A DNA stretch of 40,643 bases from the IMG/VR virus record IMGVR_UViG_3300047552_000530, positions 1 through 40,643 of that record. One strand, given 5' to 3'. Shown piece after piece: positions 37,974 to 40,643 of the stretch; within the stretch, counting starts at the first letter, position 1; the number at the start of each line of letters is the position of its first letter. A program made the translations under genes and the position numbers. The notes beneath the pieces were generated by a model, which did not search any database, was not told where the DNA came from, and saw only the letters and a list, made by a program, of their open reading frames with translations. The DNA comes from a virus.

Positions 37974-40116
37974 ATTTTCTACCTGGGTTCGTCAAGGCTA
38001 CAAAGACTTTGTCCTTCCTAAAAGAGAAGGGTGCAAGTTTGCATACAAGCCAGAGCAATCAGAACCCTTTTTCAACGATGAATACCCTCACGGCTGGGTG
38101 TTTCACGCCAATGACAAGCCTACGGACGTGTATGTAATAGACTATGACGTGACCGAGCCTGGATGGGAAGCCCGAACGTCAACATTATTTGGATCGTCAC
38201 GACAAGGGATAAGATTTAAGACCTTAGCCCGTATAACGGATACTAACGTGCGCCCTGGGTGGGGAGTTAAAGTGCTCTCAAACGGCTTAGAAGTGGGCAA
38301 AATTGAGTTTTTAAAGCATGGGTGCTTTAGCGGGTCTGCTCCAAGTGGTAAAGACGGACCCTTAAGCCCCTACCAACCTTTCGGAGAACTTCCAAAGATA
38401 CAGGATTTGCCTGTAATAGGAGATGTTAAGAAGTTCTTAACAGCTGCGATTAAATCTGAAAAGCGTTACACTTTTGTGTTTCCCGCGGCAAAGAAAGAAG
38501 TTGATAAGAAAACGACTAAGGTAAAACAAGAAGTATCTTTGCAACAGTTAGAAGCAGATTTAAAAGCGTTAGAATACAAAGCGTTAGAAGATAGGGCAGA
38601 ATGGTTGAGAGTAATGATGGCCGTACATCACCAATTTGCAGGGTCTCAAGAAGCTAAAGAACTTTGCAAAGCCTGGTCAGCAGTTTCTCCGAAACATACA
38701 GACGCAGAGTTTGATCAACAGTGGAACTCCTTACAGTCTGATAAAGCTGGAGCTGTCACGTATTCCTACATTAGGCATCTTAACCCTATACAAGATGTTA
38801 GACTGCGGCCAGAAGGACTCTTGTGTAAGATTGTAACACGCTCAGGAGACTCGCAGTGGTATGTTAAAGATAAGCACGGAGACTGGCACGCTTTAGCCCC
38901 TACCAAAGGTGCTAATATCTACGTATACGCGGCAATTAAAATTAACCACGAGCATTTTGATGCTAAGTTGTCTGAGTTTGATTTAGAAAAATTGGTACAG
39001 AGGATTCGTGAAGATGAGCCTGCGTACGAACGGTATAGCTGGGAGTTAGAAGATCAGTACCCTTATCTGCACGTTAATGGCAAAAAGCTTAATGCTGCAG
39101 CAGGTATTTATGCGGAAGATAAAGAACTTACACTAAAGAACATACCTTTTGAAAAGTCTGAAAAATCAAACTGCCCTTACTGGGATAAGCACATTTCAGA
39201 TTTTTGCTGCGGAGATGCTGAACTGGTAGAATGGTTAAGAATGTTTTTTGGGTGTGCTTTAGTAGGAGATACTAGAGAGCAGATCGCTTTAGTTATTTAT
39301 GGACCTTCAGGAAGTAACGGTAAGTCTACGACCATTAAGGCACTAAGAAAAGTGTTTGGAGATTACGCTAAACAGTTTCCTGCAAAGCAGTTATTCAGCA
39401 AACATGTTGTGGCAGAGGATACATCAACAGAAATTAACGATGTGCTGATGTCTACCGAAGGTTATCGGTTACTGACCATTGAAGAAATACCTTCAGGGAT
39501 GTATTTACGAGAATCTGAATGGAAAACTCTTGTAGGCGGCGCAGACATAGCAGGTCGTGGCGTGTACAAGGCTACACGTGAGTTTACGTCGCAAGCTACC
39601 GTAGTTGCGGCCACTAACCACATGTTTTATTTTAATGGCCTTGACGGCGGTACGTTACGACGGTTAGTTGTATGTCCTGCAACTGCGCAGTTTAAAGGGC
39701 ATCTGCACAGCCACGAAGATTTTTTACTTCAAGAGCGTTCTGAAATCCTCACATGGTTGCTTGAAGGGTACTCAACATATTACGCTAAAAGAAAACAAGG
39801 ATGGATGCTGAAAGAAAACTTACCAAAAATTATAGAGGAGGAAACAAACCGATGGATTAATGAGAACATTATATTAAAGTCTTTCATATCTCAAGAAGTT
39901 ATTTTCGAGAAAGGAGCAAAAACCTCTATTCGAGAGATAGCAGCGCGTGCTATGGAGTACGTTCCTAAACGCGTTAAGAGTGTGAAATACACTACAGATT
40001 ATGAGATAGCTAAGGACTTAATCCTAACGCTTAAAAATATTTGGCAGGAAACCGAAATGCCGTATATAATTGAGAGTGAAGGAGTTGTTGTCAACATTAA
40101 CTTAAAGGATTGTTAA
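37966..40116 (+). CDS. Replicative primase-helicase (PriCT-2 plus D5-type SF3 helicase)
   Basis: A 716-residue protein. The N-terminal 170 residues include VYVIDYDVTEPGWEARTSTL and GIRFKTLAR, plausibly a primase-polymerase-like domain, though its catalytic acids are not certain. Residues about 195-265 (EWLRVMMAVHHQFAGSQEAK ... FDQQWNSL) match the PriCT-2 linker. The helicase has Walker A GPSGSNGKST (446-455), Walker B LLTIEEIP, and VVAATNHMFYFNGLDGGTLR with sensor Asn and Arg finger, as in poxvirus D5 and phage P4-type SF3 enzymes. It would open and prime the origin and pair with the family A polymerase. Confidence 0.85.
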   Translation: MDKFSTWVRQGYKDFVLPKREGCKFAYKPEQSEPFFNDEYPHGWVFHANDKPTDVYVIDYDVTEPGWEARTSTLFGSSRQGIRFKTLARITDTNVRPGWGVKVLSNGLEVGKIEFLKHGCFSGSAPSGKDGPLSPYQPFGELPKIQDLPVIGDVKKFLTAAIKSEKRYTFVFPAAKKEVDKKTTKVKQEVSLQQLEADLKALEYKALEDRAEWLRVMMAVHHQFAGSQEAKELCKAWSAVSPKHTDAEFDQQWNSLQSDKAGAVTYSYIRHLNPIQDVRLRPEGLLCKIVTRSGDSQWYVKDKHGDWHALAPTKGANIYVYAAIKINHEHFDAKLSEFDLEKLVQRIREDEPAYERYSWELEDQYPYLHVNGKKLNAAAGIYAEDKELTLKNIPFEKSEKSNCPYWDKHISDFCCGDAELVEWLRMFFGCALVGDTREQIALVIYGPSGSNGKSTTIKALRKVFGDYAKQFPAKQLFSKHVVAEDTSTEINDVLMSTEGYRLLTIEEIPSGMYLRESEWKTLVGGADIAGRGVYKATREFTSQATVVAATNHMFYFNGLDGGTLRRLVVCPATAQFKGHLHSHEDFLLQERSEILTWLLEGYSTYYAKRKQGWMLKENLPKIIEEETNRWINENIILKSFISQEVIFEKGAKTSIREIAARAMEYVPKRVKSVKYTTDYEIAKDLILTLKNIWQETEMPYIIESEGVVVNINLKDC

Positions 40117-40117
40117 A

Positions 40118-40643
40118 ATGATTACAGTAATTAGAAACAGTATTGCAGTCACAGGTAAGAAATTTAAACTTAATTTCCCTACCTTGTTTGTAGCAGAAGG
40201 ACGTCCAGACTATCCTACCGCTCCACCTAAATTTTCTTATCAGGCCGTAGTGCGTGACCCTGAGGTTATTGAAGCGCTTAAAGAAGCGGCTAAAGCTACT
40301 TTAGAGTTCAAACAAGTTTCTGCTAAAGAAACAAAACGAATCCTTGAATCCTTCTTCAATGACGGTAACGAAGTACTCGTGTCTGAATACGTGGATAAAG
40401 TGGCCACAGGTAATAAAATAGTTCCTCCAGAGATGGAAGACGCAGTGTATTTCAGAGTCATTAGCTCAACCCCAATGGATATTTCGGGAGTTCATCCTGA
40501 AACAAAAGAAAAAGTAACTCTGATGACTGCAGCCGATGGGTATGTAGGGGAAGGTGAAGCTACTAACCGCCACCCGTACGCTCCTAAATGGGTTGAGGCG
40601 GATGTAGGTATTAACTTTTGCTATGTAGCTAAAGCAGGTAAGC
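40118..40643 (+). CDS. T7 gp2.5-like / DUF2815-like ssDNA-binding protein (3' truncated by window edge)
   Basis: The frame runs from ATG 40118 off the end of the window (175 codons seen). The visible part starts VTGKKFKLNFPTLFVAEGRP with P-P-K-FSYQAVVRDPEVIEALKE, an OB-fold style opening like DUF2815 and T7 gp2.5 proteins, where a K-x-RL/KL-x-F/Y-P-x-LF strand is followed by -FSV-x-L-I- and a helix (IEALKEAAKATLEFKQ). The usual acidic C-terminal tail would be outside the window. The place next to the primase-helicase fits. Moderate confidence. Confidence 0.5.
   Translation, partial: MITVIRNSIAVTGKKFKLNFPTLFVAEGRPDYPTAPPKFSYQAVVRDPEVIEALKEAAKATLEFKQVSAKETKRILESFFNDGNEVLVSEYVDKVATGNKIVPPEMEDAVYFRVISSTPMDISGVHPETKEKVTLMTAADGYVGEGEATNRHPYAPKWVEADVGINFCYVAKAGK

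Noticed and set aside
1-40643. tRNA genes, CRISPR arrays and insertion sequences
   Set aside because: No cloverleaf with a conserved T-loop, no regularly spaced repeats and no transposase motifs were noticed. A tRNA scan could still find a divergent one.

Overview
This window is most of the genome of a tailed double-stranded DNA phage with a short-tail (podovirus-like) virion. The evidence is a complete packaging and structural set: terminase large subunit, P22-like portal, scaffold, HK97-type capsid protein, head-tail adaptor, nozzle-like tail protein, internal virion proteins (one with a transglycosylase domain) and a tail fibre. It also has its own replication and lysis genes. No integrase, phage RNA polymerase, tRNA or CRISPR array was seen. 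The host is probably Gram-negative, because there is a spanin-like coiled-coil protein, a lipobox protein and an SbmA/BacA-like inner-membrane protein. The sigma70-type promoters and strong AGGAGG ribosome sites fit a proteobacterial host, but I cannot name it.

The layout has three blocks. Block 1 (1-13228, plus strand) begins inside a truncated superfamily 2 helicase. It then carries a phage GroEL, a helix-turn-helix protein, a degenerate GH19-fold protein, a family A DNA polymerase, a DnaQ/RNase H-like exonuclease, an HslV/proteasome-like peptidase and an SbmA-like membrane protein. After these comes a dense run of tiny, overlapping genes. Many of these belong to one previously unremarked family of basic proteins with paired Arg-Arg-x-x-Asp motifs. 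Two spanin-like genes and an ATP-dependent DNA ligase are mixed among them. Block 2 (30236 down to 13231, minus strand) is the late operon: small membrane proteins, terminase, portal, zinc-ribbon protein, scaffold, capsid, decoration protein, adaptor, tail and internal proteins, fibre, then a holin pair. Block 3 (30904-40643, plus strand) holds early-type small genes, a RecB/Cas4-like nuclease, a secreted ClpP-like protease, a GH19 endolysin, a dNMP kinase, a primase-helicase and a truncated T7 gp2.5-like single-strand binding protein.

Blocks 2 and 3 diverge from a gene-free control region (30237-30903). It has a consensus-like promoter on each side and an 18/19-nt inverted composite repeat between them. 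Blocks 1 and 2 converge with only 2 bp between stop codons. Both window ends cut replication genes, so block 3 probably runs into block 1 in the full, circularly permuted genome, with a short piece missing.

The points most worth following are: the RR-x-x-D small-protein family (about nine members at two loci); three protein-quality-control enzymes in one small phage (GroEL without GroES, an HslV-like Ntn hydrolase and an exported ClpP-like protease); an SbmA/BacA-like transporter domain; two GH19-fold proteins, one of which appears to have lost catalytic residues; and a perfect 14-bp inverted repeat enclosing about 154 bp of very AT-rich DNA that could be an origin. All calls are from reading the sequence. 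No database search or structure prediction was run.
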